64,000 nt of DNA from contig NZ_JACGWS010000002.1 in assembly GCF_014397005.1 (NCBI RefSeq), positions 1 to 64,000 on the forward strand, written 5' to 3'. A program made the position numbers and the translations under genes. Below, one piece after another: positions 1 through 8,800 of the stretch. The notes under the pieces are model-generated. The model was not told the origin of the DNA. It made no database searches and saw only the letters and a list, made by a program, of their open reading frames with translations. This stretch comes from Kordia aestuariivivens. GTDB lineage: Bacteria; Bacteroidota; Bacteroidia; Flavobacteriales; Flavobacteriaceae. Position 1 is the first letter of the stretch; the number at the start of each line of letters is the position of its first letter.

Positions 1-159
1 TTAACACTGTAAACTAACTTCGCTTTTTTATTGTGACCGTTTTTAATCTCAATTAATCAAAGCTTGAGATCAAAACAAAATTAGACCAAAAAGAAAATCG
101 CCTAAAAATTACTTTTTAGACGACCTCCTTGCTTCATTAAAGAATAAAATATATATATA

Positions 160-351
160 TTAAATTACTTTTACGTTCACGGCATTAAGACCTTTACGAC
201 CTTCTGTAAGTTCGAATTCAACTTCATCTCCTTCACGAACTTCGTCGATTAATCCAGAAATGTGTACAAAATGTTCTTTGTTTGAGTCTTCTTCAACGAT
301 GAATCCAAATCCTTTAGTGTCGTTGAAAAATTTTACTGTTCCTCTACTCAT
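160..351 (-). CDS. Cold-shock domain protein (CspA family)
   Basis: This encodes a 63-residue single cold-shock domain that would bind single-stranded RNA/DNA and act as an RNA chaperone. The sequence opens MSRGTVKFFNDTKGFGFI, which contains RNP1 (KGFGFI), and RNP2 (HFVHIS) follows. The length is normal for the family. The reading frame is open a further 21 codons upstream, but that part is hydrophobic and unlike the family, so the ATG at 349-351 is chosen. A TAnnTTTG -7 element lies about 35 bases upstream. The family assignment is secure; whether the gene is cold-induced cannot be told. Confidence 0.95.
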   Translation of the reverse strand: MSRGTVKFFNDTKGFGFIVEEDSNKEHFVHISGLIDEVREGDEVEFELTEGRKGLNAVNVKVI

Positions 352-384
352 TGTAATAAATTTTAATATTTGTTTTGATATATG

Positions 385-392
385 CAAAGATA
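385..392 (-). promoter_or_regulatory. -7 element of the csp gene
   Basis: Read on the minus strand this is TATCTTTG, matching the Bacteroidota -7 consensus TAnnTTTG. It would give a leader of about 30 bases before the cold-shock gene. No exact -33 TTTG was seen at the usual spacing. Confidence 0.5.
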
Positions 393-446
393 ATAGCAAA
401 ATGCAAATGTTCAACTAATTATGTATTTTTTTTGAGGTAGTTACAA

Positions 447-1127
447 TTATTTAATATTGAAATTCTTTATTTTTTCCTTGAAACCCGCGTCTTTCATGAG
501 ATTTTCGATAATTGAGAAATTTTCCTTTTTTACTGTTTTTTTTATTTTTTCGTCTTTTAAATAGTGTAAATAATCGCAAGTGTCTTCTAATGTGGAGAAT
601 ATGTGTGATGAAAGTACTATTATTTTGCCTTTTTCTTTGAGCGATTTTAGAAGCTCTTTTATGATAAGATTGCTATGAATATCAACACCATTAAATGGTT
701 CGTCTAAGATAAAAATATTATTATTTTGAAGCAAAACACCTGTCAAGGCTAACTTCTTTTTCATTCCTGTAGAATATGTTTCTGCATATTGTTTCAGAGG
801 CAACTCAAAAATGTTTTGTGCTTCAAAATTCACATCTTTTATATTTCGGGCATTGCAGAGTAGTTGTAAATATTCTTTTCCAGTAATTTTTGATAGAAAT
901 TCAGGATTCGTTTCTAAGAACCCAATTGTGTTTTTGATGTTTACACTGGTATATTGAATGTTTCCTTCATGCGATTCTAAACCAGCAATGCATTTGAATA
1001 AGGTCGTTTTCCCAGCACCATTTTCGCCAACAATTCCATGAATTTCCCCAGGATTGAATTGCAATTCAATGGCACTCAAAATTTGCTTTTTCCGGTATGA
1101 TTTAGAAAGATTGGTAATGCTTAACAT
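447..1127 (-). CDS. ABC transporter ATP-binding protein
   Basis: A 226-residue ABC ATPase. Walker A is GENGAGKTT at about 34-42, the signature is STGMKKK at about 119-125, and Walker B is IFILDEP at about 138-144, with an LSSH switch histidine after it. The protein is short and contains only the nucleotide-binding domain. Its ATG overlaps the end of the upstream membrane protein by 7 bases, so the two are translationally coupled and probably form one exporter of the ABC-2 kind. The substrate cannot be inferred; drug, peptide or lipid export are all possible. Confidence 0.92.
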   Translation of the reverse strand: MLSITNLSKSYRKKQILSAIELQFNPGEIHGIVGENGAGKTTLFKCIAGLESHEGNIQYTSVNIKNTIGFLETNPEFLSKITGKEYLQLLCNARNIKDVNFEAQNIFELPLKQYAETYSTGMKKKLALTGVLLQNNNIFILDEPFNGVDIHSNLIIKELLKSLKEKGKIIVLSSHIFSTLEDTCDYLHYLKDEKIKKTVKKENFSIIENLMKDAGFKEKIKNFNIK

Positions 1128-2044
1128 GTCAAAATAGAATTAAGATTTTTAATAGCGCGTTTATAAAACAACGGAATAATCAAGAGTAAAAGTGGCGGAA
1201 ATAATATGCTAATCAGCATCGCGAATGCTTGCGCAATAGGAACTTGTGATGGATAGTTGCTGTACTTTCCGAGAATTGTCACACAAATAAAACAAAAACC
1301 GAGCAATAGAAATAGTGCCGTGATTTGTAATGTTGAAAGCGGAAAAAAGAAAGATAATCCAATTGCAATTGGTAATAGTAAGATGCTACTAAATAGCAAC
1401 GCTGTTTTTATTTTATGGTTTAAAAATTCTTTAGGCGACATGCTGTGAACCCAAATATAATATAACGGTTCTTGTTTTGAATAATACGACATGCAACATA
1501 CAAAAGCACCAATGAGACTGAAAATTCCTAGATTGTAATTGTTTACTGAAATCGCAATAAACGTAAGTGTATATAGTAGTGGAAATACCCAAAATGTGTT
1601 TCGAAACCCGATGACAAACTCAAATGGTTTTTTCCCGAAAGGTGTCGGAATCGTGATGCTTCTCATTCCAATGGTATTAAAAAATGACAAGGCAATTGCG
1701 CAACTATGTATGATAAGTGCTTCTATAAATGCTTGTTTGTAACACAGAAAACTACTAAAAGGAAGTACGAAGAGCGTATTTTCTAGGATTCTGACTTTCC
1801 AATACGCTTCTGGGAGAAAACACTTTTTTAGAAAAATGTTTCGTTTTACGCTGCCTAATTTCAAACTCAGCAATAAACCAATACTCATATAGATATACGA
1901 AGCTTGCTCCATATTTTTGAAAATAGCTTCAGAAACCCATATATAGAGCGCAATCAAAATAGCGAATCCAATGAGTGGAATTACGCCAAATTCGTCAATA
2001 TGACGATACATTCTTTTGAATTGTAAGCTAAAATAGAAGTTCAC
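1121..2044 (-). CDS. Membrane protein, probable ABC-2 permease
   Basis: A 307-residue, very hydrophobic protein with roughly eight membrane segments, for example around residues 22-40, 155-185, 213-235 and 240-260. No soluble domain is visible. It is the first gene of a two-gene minus-strand unit and overlaps the ATPase gene by 7 bases, which is the main reason for calling it the permease of that ATPase. I do not recognise a named subfamily. Its role as transport partner is inference from gene order. Confidence 0.7.
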   Translation of the reverse strand: MNFYFSLQFKRMYRHIDEFGVIPLIGFAILIALYIWVSEAIFKNMEQASYIYMSIGLLLSLKLGSVKRNIFLKKCFLPEAYWKVRILENTLFVLPFSSFLCYKQAFIEALIIHSCAIALSFFNTIGMRSITIPTPFGKKPFEFVIGFRNTFWVFPLLYTLTFIAISVNNYNLGIFSLIGAFVCCMSYYSKQEPLYYIWVHSMSPKEFLNHKIKTALLFSSILLLPIAIGLSFFFPLSTLQITALFLLLGFCFICVTILGKYSNYPSQVPIAQAFAMLISILFPPLLLLIIPLFYKRAIKNLNSILTC

Positions 2045-2293
2045 TTTCGTGGTTTGGTTTTTCTGAAAAATCGAAGATACATATAAAATTGAGTTTTCAA
2101 TCTGAAGCCGTTCCCGATTGCTAAATTTTAGCGAATTCTTAACGAATTGCGTTTAGCATATTTTTTAAATCAAAAAAGAAGTAGCATAATTATAAGATTT
2201 ATTTTCAGTTAGTTACGATTTAATCTTTATGCTATAATCTAACAGCGCTTGCGCTGAGCTCGTCGAAGCGTAGCGTTCTTTTATCTTTTGCTT

Positions 2294-4282
2294 TTATAAT
2301 TTCTCTTGCAACATTCTTATTTCATCACGATATTTTGCAGCATCCATAAAATTCAAGTCTTTCGCAGCCGTTTCCATTGCTTTTCGCTTTTCGCGAATTA
2401 ACTTTTCAAGTTGCGCTTTGGTCAAGTATTCCAAATCGGGTTCCGCCGCAGCTTTCGCTTTGATTTCATCTTCCCAAGCTAAACTTTCATCTTTTCCAAG
2501 AATAGAACTCAATGCTTTGTTCAATCCTGTTGGCGTAATATTATGTTTTGTATTGTATTCAATTTGTTTCTCGCGTCTGTACGCAGTTTCATCCATTGTT
2601 TTTTGCATGCTTTTCGTAATTTTATCCGCATACAAAATCGCTCGTCCATTTACGTTTCTCGCAGCTCTACCAATGGTTTGTGTTAGTGCGCGCGCCGAGC
2701 GTAAAAAACCTTCTTTATCTGCATCTAAAATAGCAACTAACGAAACTTCGGGTAAATCCAATCCTTCACGAAGTAAGTTAATACCAACCAATACATCAAA
2801 TAATCCTTTTCGTAAATCTTGCATGATTTGCACACGTTCCAAGGTATCAACATCACTGTGAATGTAACGACATCGAATTTGAATTCGCGAAAGATATTTT
2901 GTCAATTCTTCCGCCATTCGTTTGGTCAAGGTTGTTACTAATACACGTTCGTCCGCTTCGGTTCGTAGATGAATTTGTTCTACTAAATCATCAATTTGAT
3001 TTAAACTTGGGCGCACTTCAATAATCGGGTCTAATAATCCTGTTGGGCGAATGACTTGTTCTACAACGACACCATCAGTTTTGTGCAATTCATAATCCGC
3101 AGGCGTTGCACTGACATAGATTACTTGATTTTGAATGACTTCAAATTCTTCAAATTTCAATGGCCTGTTGTCCATTGCTGCTGGCAAACGGAAACCGTAT
3201 TCTACCAAGTTTTCTTTTCTACTTCTATCGCCGCCATACATGGCATGCACTTGTGAAACCGTTACGTGACTTTCATCGACCACCATTAAATAATCATCTG
3301 GAAAATAGTCTAAGAGACAGAACGGACGTGTTCCAGGCGCGCGTCCATCTAAGTATCTTGAATAGTTTTCAATTCCAGAGCAATAGCCCAATTCACGAAT
3401 CATTTCTAAGTCAAAATTGGTGCGTTCTTCCAAGCGTTTTGCTTCTAGATGTTTTCCGATTTCCCTAAAATAGTCTACTTGTTTCACCATGTCTTCTTGA
3501 ATTTGATGAATGGCGTTTTGTAATACATCTTGCGAAGTCACAAACATATTTGCAGGATAAATTGTGAGTTCTTCGTATTTTTCAAGCACATTATTTGTAG
3601 CAGGATCAAACGATTCTATTGTTTCTATTTCATCGCCAAAGAAGTGAATTCTAAAAGCAAAATCGGCATATCCAGGGAAAACATCAACTACATCGCCTTT
3701 TACGCGAAACGAGCCGCGTAAAAAATCGGCTTCGGTTCTAGAGTATAAACTTTGCACCAAACGATGTAATAGTTTCGTTCGCGAAATGACTTGATCACGT
3801 TCTAAAGTGATGACATTTTTCTGAAATTCCACCGGATTTCCAATTCCATACAAGCAGGAAACTGACGCAACAACAATTACATCGCGACGCCCCGAAAGTA
3901 GGGAAGAAGTCGTGCTGAGTCGCAACTTTTCAATTTCTTCGTTGATGGATAAATCTTTTTCTATATAGGTTCCAGAAGACGGCATATACGCTTCTGGTTG
4001 GTAATAATCATAATAGGATACAAAATATTCTACCGCATTTTCTGGGAAGAATTGCTTGAATTCAGAGTACAATTGTGCTGCCAACGTTTTGTTGTGTGCT
4101 AAAACTAAGGTAGGTTTTTCCACTTTTTCGATCACATTGGCAACCGTAAATGTTTTTCCAGATCCGGTAACTCCTAACAAGGTTTGGTAACGTTCTTCAG
4201 ATTCAATTCCTGCAATAAGCTCTTTAATGGCTTGCGGTTGATCTCCCGTAGGAGAGAAGTCAGATACTAATTTAAACTTCAT
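2294..4282 (-). CDS. uvrB: Excinuclease ABC subunit B (UvrB)
   Basis: UvrB, the damage-verifying helicase-like subunit of nucleotide excision repair, 662 residues (normal length). It shows Walker A GVTGSGKT at 37-44, the damage-probing beta-hairpin region with YDYYQPEAYMP at about 91-101, the DESH box (VVDESHVTV), motif VI QTIGRAARN, and a C-terminal UVR motif (KAQLEKLIREKRKAM) for UvrA/UvrC contact. The gene stands alone. A structured leader element and a TAnnTTTG -7 box lie between 4311 and 4469, so expression may be controlled through the leader. Confidence 0.98.
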   Translation of the reverse strand: MKFKLVSDFSPTGDQPQAIKELIAGIESEERYQTLLGVTGSGKTFTVANVIEKVEKPTLVLAHNKTLAAQLYSEFKQFFPENAVEYFVSYYDYYQPEAYMPSSGTYIEKDLSINEEIEKLRLSTTSSLLSGRRDVIVVASVSCLYGIGNPVEFQKNVITLERDQVISRTKLLHRLVQSLYSRTEADFLRGSFRVKGDVVDVFPGYADFAFRIHFFGDEIETIESFDPATNNVLEKYEELTIYPANMFVTSQDVLQNAIHQIQEDMVKQVDYFREIGKHLEAKRLEERTNFDLEMIRELGYCSGIENYSRYLDGRAPGTRPFCLLDYFPDDYLMVVDESHVTVSQVHAMYGGDRSRKENLVEYGFRLPAAMDNRPLKFEEFEVIQNQVIYVSATPADYELHKTDGVVVEQVIRPTGLLDPIIEVRPSLNQIDDLVEQIHLRTEADERVLVTTLTKRMAEELTKYLSRIQIRCRYIHSDVDTLERVQIMQDLRKGLFDVLVGINLLREGLDLPEVSLVAILDADKEGFLRSARALTQTIGRAARNVNGRAILYADKITKSMQKTMDETAYRREKQIEYNTKHNITPTGLNKALSSILGKDESLAWEDEIKAKAAAEPDLEYLTKAQLEKLIREKRKAMETAAKDLNFMDAAKYRDEIRMLQEKL

Positions 4283-4310
4283 ATAGTGTATTTGCTTTGT
4301 ATAATTTTTT

Positions 4311-4454
4311 GGGCGTTACCCCAAATGTTCCTTTCGAGAAAATCTCAATGAACATTTGCGGTCAGGCTCGCGGCAGTCGCTTTTTGCTTTCAGTCTTCGA
4401 GTTCCTCAGACTTCTAGCAAAAGAGCTCCAACAATGCCTTCATCCTTAACGCGG
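4311..4454 (-). ncRNA. Structured 5' leader element, copy A (uvrB)
   Basis: Read on the minus strand, the element starts with GCGTTA (4447-4452), followed by AAGGAT. A long hairpin closes with TTTTGCT/AGCAAAA and AGTCT/AGACT, then comes GCCTGACC, a second hairpin (AAATGTTC/GAACATTT), and finally TAACGC (4313-4318), which pairs with the first six bases. The element begins just after a -7 box and ends about 28 bases before the uvrB ATG. A second copy with the same plan precedes dapD. The structure is seen directly; a regulatory role is inferred. It may belong to a known flavobacterial RNA family such as Flavo-1, which I cannot confirm. Confidence 0.6.
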
Positions 4455-4461
4455 TGTTTTG

Positions 4462-4469
4462 CAAAAATA
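4462..4469 (-). promoter_or_regulatory. -7 element upstream of the uvrB leader
   Basis: Minus-strand TATTTTTG fits TAnnTTTG. Transcription starting a few bases downstream would begin almost exactly at the structured leader element, supporting the idea that the whole element is transcribed as the uvrB 5' leader. Confidence 0.5.
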
Positions 4470-4510
4470 ATGAAAAGGAATGAGGAAATCTATGTATGAA
4501 GAAATGTGTT

Positions 4511-4681
4511 TTAATTTAATTCTTGTAAACTTTGAATTAGATCTTCCGCGCGTTCTGTCCAGAAAGAATCATCAGTAGCGTCTTTAATTTTTTCTTTTAG
4601 TAGCGGAATGAAATCTGGATCATTTGATGCTTCAATTCCTTCTAAAATAATGAAACGATCTTCATCATGTTGTTGAAGTTT
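4511..4681 (-). pseudogene. In-frame coding remnant after the stop at 4682
   Basis: Directly after the TAA of the upstream gene, the same reading frame stays open for 56 more codons, to a TAA at 4511-4513. The encoded segment includes HDEDRFIILEGIEASND and ends QSLQELN. It has protein-like composition, resembles a helical HEAT-type repeat, and has no ATG, GTG or TTG start near its beginning. The simplest reading is that a single GAA or CAA codon mutated to TAA and cut off the C-terminus of an originally 260-residue protein. Stop readthrough or a sequencing error are alternatives. Confidence 0.55.
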
Positions 4682-5293
4682 TTAAAGTCCTGCATCTTTT
4701 TTGACCATAATGCCATTGCGTTTTAGATATTTTTCAATGGAATCATTAAAGTCAGAAAAGAAATTTCCGTTGTCCAAATCTCTGATTCCGCCAGAATTAT
4801 CAGAAGCTTCTAAAAAAGCATATAGCTTAGAATTTGTGATCGCTTTTGCTTTTTGCCAACACGCTATTAGAAAATCCAAATCTAATTCAGCGCGCGTTTC
4901 CCAAATAGCTGAAATATCATATTCATCTAGTTCTTCATCATCAATATTGTGTTTTTTTAGCGTATTTACACACATTTCATAGACATCATAATCGTCATAC
5001 ATGTCCATGTTTATTTCTGGTCTGGCCATGTCATAATCTTCTTCGTAGAAATCTAAACATGACATTGCAAAAACCCACGAGAGTCTACTATTTGCATCAT
5101 AAATTACGGAAATTAACTTGATTTCTTTTGATGCTTTATGGGTTCTGTAGCCATCTTCAAAGTTTTGAACTTTTGTAAAGAATTTGATGAATTCAGCTTC
5201 CATTGGTTGTAACAGTTCTTTGGTATAAGTAGTTTCAATGTCTTCTATAATTTTGTCAACTTCAAAGCCTTCTAAATCCTCAATAGTTCGCAT
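4682..5293 (-). CDS. Hypothetical protein, probably truncated by a nonsense codon
   Basis: A 203-residue acidic, soluble, mainly helical protein with no signal peptide. I do not recognise a family. The reading frame is open further upstream, but that part is basic, overlaps the preceding gene and looks non-coding, so the ATG beginning MRTIEDLEG at 5291-5293 is chosen; it falls 13 bases after the preceding stop. The frame continues for 56 codons beyond the TAA at 4682-4684 (separate entry), so the protein seen here has probably lost its C-terminus. It probably shares a transcript with the small exported protein upstream. Confidence 0.6.
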   Translation of the reverse strand: MRTIEDLEGFEVDKIIEDIETTYTKELLQPMEAEFIKFFTKVQNFEDGYRTHKASKEIKLISVIYDANSRLSWVFAMSCLDFYEEDYDMARPEINMDMYDDYDVYEMCVNTLKKHNIDDEELDEYDISAIWETRAELDLDFLIACWQKAKAITNSKLYAFLEASDNSGGIRDLDNGNFFSDFNDSIEKYLKRNGIMVKKDAGL

Positions 5294-5306
5294 GAATTTG
5301 TAGGTT

Positions 5307-5855
5307 TTATTCTTTAGTGAGTTCTTGCCAAACCTTGTGTAGCATCGTTTTATGTATCGTATATGTTTCAGGAACATTTTTGACAGGCGACAGCGAGAAA
5401 GAGAATTTTTTATCAGCATCAAAATTCCAATAGTTACCATTTAGTTTGCCATTTTCAGTTGCTATATACCATTGTGGAATGTTGATGATGGAAAATTTAC
5501 CTTCAGGATTCGTATCAATTGCAAATACTTTTAAGTCTTCTAATTTGGTGTATTTCAGCGTAATTTTAGTAGAAAGCACACCTTTTTCGGTTGCATTATA
5601 TGTAATATATTTTTCCGTAAAAGTATCAAGATGAGTATTCCAACTATCTTTTTTAGTATAGATAGATGCGAATTCTTTGGCAATGGACAGACTGTCTTTT
5701 TCTGTTGGATAAATTGCCAATAGATTTTCATGCTGAATTACAATTGTTTTTGTTTTCGGTGAAACGATTACGATTGTTTTCTCAGCAATTACTGTACTTG
5801 TTTCGATTCCAAAAAATAATCCTAAAACAAAGAGAACAATCTTAATGGTTTCCAT
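5307..5855 (-). CDS. Hypothetical exported protein
   Basis: A 182-residue protein with a hydrophobic N-terminus (residues about 4-24, IKIVLFVLGLFFGIETS) that looks like a signal peptide or a single anchor. The rest is a mixed strand/helix domain containing IPQWYIATENGKLNGNYW. No family is recognised. The gene starts 6 bases after the stop of the 1607-residue T9SS protein and is followed 13 bases later by the truncated hypothetical gene, so the three may be one transcript. Function unknown. Confidence 0.6.
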   Translation of the reverse strand: METIKIVLFVLGLFFGIETSTVIAEKTIVIVSPKTKTIVIQHENLLAIYPTEKDSLSIAKEFASIYTKKDSWNTHLDTFTEKYITYNATEKGVLSTKITLKYTKLEDLKVFAIDTNPEGKFSIINIPQWYIATENGKLNGNYWNFDADKKFSFSLSPVKNVPETYTIHKTMLHKVWQELTKE

Positions 5856-5861
5856 AAATTT

Positions 5862-8800
5862 TTATCGCTTTAGCGTGAAGTGACCTTTTAATTCAAATGC
5901 ATCCGGACCATCTTTGATTTCTGCCAAGAACCAATAATCACTCGAAGGTAATTTGCGACCTCTGTACGTTCCGTCCCAACCACGATCGCCCGCGCGTAAC
6001 GTTTTTATTAGTTTTCCATACCGATCAAATATGTATACGATTGAGTTTGGAAGTGTTTCAATTCCGATAATATGCCAAGTGTCATTGAATCCATCACCAT
6101 TAGGTGTTACAAATCCAATGTAATCGACCACAACTGCTTCTGCGCTGACTTCACCACAACCATTTATATCCGAAACAGTTACCGTGTGATATCCTGGGCC
6201 TACAAATTCAAATATGTTTGATACTTGCGGTGTTCCGCCATCTAATGCGTATAGGTAATCGCCATTTCCAGTCGCAGTTACCGTAATGGTATTGTTATCA
6301 GAGAAGTTCACGACATCTATTTCTACGATGGTTGCTAGTTCTGATTCGTTTACGGTGAAACTATCTGTTTGCGAACAGCCAAATGCACTTGTAACCGTTA
6401 CATCATACGTTCCAATAGAAGTAATGTCAATGGAAGCCGTTGTTGCACCTGTTGACCATAAATAGCTGTTTCCTATTGCAGAACCAGCCGTAACTGTTAA
6501 TGGAAGATCGTTTAAACATAATGTAATATCTTCTGGCAAATCAATTTCTGGCAATGGAAATATAATCGTTGTAAAGTCTGTAGTCGCAAAACAACCAGTT
6601 GTATTGTTTTCTATACGTACATGAATTATTTGCCCGTCAAACGCGCTGTATGATGTTGGCAATGGACTTACGTCGTTTTCTGCATCTTCAATACTTACGT
6701 GATAACTTACCGTAAATAAAGCAGGGTTTTGTGTCCCTAATACCGTTGCCGTTTGTTGTGATAGATTGAATACTTGCGTAGAATTGGAATTATCACTGAT
6801 ACACGCTTCCATATCACTTACCGGATTTGCTATTGGATTCGGGTTGATGTTAATGTCAATATTAGCAACAATGTAACAACCTGTATCATCATTTTCTGCG
6901 CGTATAAATATCGTTTCAGGATTTGTCATGTATGTGTAAATATCTGGCAATGCATTGATGTCTGCATCTGCATCTGCGGCAGAGTTGTAGTACAACAATG
7001 AAACTCCAGTTGGATCATCAATGATAATGTCATCTATTTGGCGTAAATCTACAGTGCCAGGTTGTTCAGCTTCACAGAAAGTTGCTTGTGTGACATTGTT
7101 TAGTAATGGCGGTAAATTCACGTGTAGTGTAAACGGAATTACTACGTAACAACCAGAGATTGTATTGAACAAACGCACAAAAATTGGTTGCGGATTGTTT
7201 GTGTTTGTATAGTTTGTCGGATCGGGAATTGTATTTGTTCCATCATCCGCATCTTGTTGTGTTTCATGATAGGAGATAACCACATTGTCTTGTCTGATAT
7301 TTAAAATATCAAATTCAGCTTCTGTCAAATCAAACACTACTTGTCCATCATAATCTACATCACAAACCGTGACATCTGGCGCAGGATTTGATTCAGGAAC
7401 TTGAATTACATTTACTTCAAAGTCAACAACCGTAATACAATTTGAATCATTTGAAATTCGCGCATATATTGCTTGAGGATTTGTTACGTTCGTAAACGTA
7501 GTTCCGATCGGATTTAGATTTGTATCCGCATCATCAAATGATAAGTGAAAGGAGATTGTTAAGTTTTGCGGTATTCCAGCACGGATTTCAGCTTCGGTAG
7601 CTGTAATATCAAAGGTGTCAATTCCGTCATTCGTTACATCATCACACACAAAAATATCAGTGGGTTCATTGTAAAGTGGTGCTGGACTTACTTGAATTAC
7701 AAAGGAAGAAACAGCAAAACAATCTGGATCAGTATCATTTTCTATCCGAACATGAATTGTTTGCGGATTTGTTTGATTCGCAAACGGCAATGTTTTGTCA
7801 ATTTCGTTCGTTTTATCCAATGCATCTTGTGCAGTAGGATAGTAGAGTACTGTCATGTCCGTTTGACCATTTAAGATTTCAACATCTCTGGTTTGCATGA
7901 TAAAGTTTTCCGTTTGATCTGTATCTGTTTCACACAATTGATAAATATCTGTGGCAATTACAGCTGGAATTATATTGACAATAATTGGTAATTCTACTAC
8001 GGTAAAACAGTTTGTCGTTGCATTTTCTACACGTACAAACGCGCTTGTCGTAGCGGTGTTATATGCTGTAGGATCGGGAATTATATCTGTATTACTAAAT
8101 GCTCCTCCAGCAGAAGCATGATAACTAATGCTTATGTTGGTTAAATCGGGAATGATTTCTGGTTGACTTACCGTTACATCTACATCCGCAATTCCGTCAG
8201 TATCATCATCACAAATTAAAATTGTAGACGGTTGTGTCACCGTTGGTGCTGGTAATATATCTATAAAAAATGAAGATATATCTGTACAACCTGTAGCTGG
8301 ATTGTTGTATCTAAAAAATATTTCTTGCGGATCCGAAGTATTGATATATGGATCAGTAATCGAGTTGCTAAATGAATTCGCATCTAACAGTGTTGCAAAG
8401 TAAAATACATTGTATGTTGTGTTTGCTCCTTGAATTGTTGGTGTAAATGTAGTTAGATCGATTCCTACAATTTCATCATCATTCGAATCACAATATGTAA
8501 GTGTGCCTATATTTGGTGCCATAACATTCGGATTCACCACTAAGTTAAAAGAGTCTTGATCTTCACAACCCACATCATCCGTAAGTGTGATAAATATTTC
8601 TTGCGGATTGGAAGTGTTTGTAAAAGGAGTTGTGATATCAATTGCATTTACCTGATTGGTTCTGTCATTTTCATTTAGATAAAAGACAATATTAACATAT
8701 GTTAGATTGTTTTGGATGGAATTAAAAATCGTTTGAAAATTGAAATCAAAAAAGCCATCATTACTTGGATCGTCACAACGATTTACATCTCTAATGTTTG

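Noticed and set aside
103-142. Eleven-codon ORF on the minus strand after the cold-shock gene, with a strong AAGGAGGT at 123-130.
   Set aside because: The AAGGAGGT lies inside the ORF rather than before it, the peptide is very short, and flavobacteria make little use of such sites. It may be a chance match.
1257-1742. Plus-strand ORFs inside the permease gene at 1121-2044.
   Set aside because: They are antisense to a well-supported hydrophobic coding region and match nothing; shadow frames.
447-2044. The small ABC pair as part of a peptide-immunity locus with the leader peptide at 22837.
   Set aside because: It is 21 kb away with no sign of co-regulation; the nearer divergent transporter is the better candidate.
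5294-5440. N-terminal extension of the hypothetical gene at 4682, giving 252 residues.
   Set aside because: The added part is basic, overlaps the preceding gene by over 130 bases, and the ATG at 5293 begins a sensible protein.
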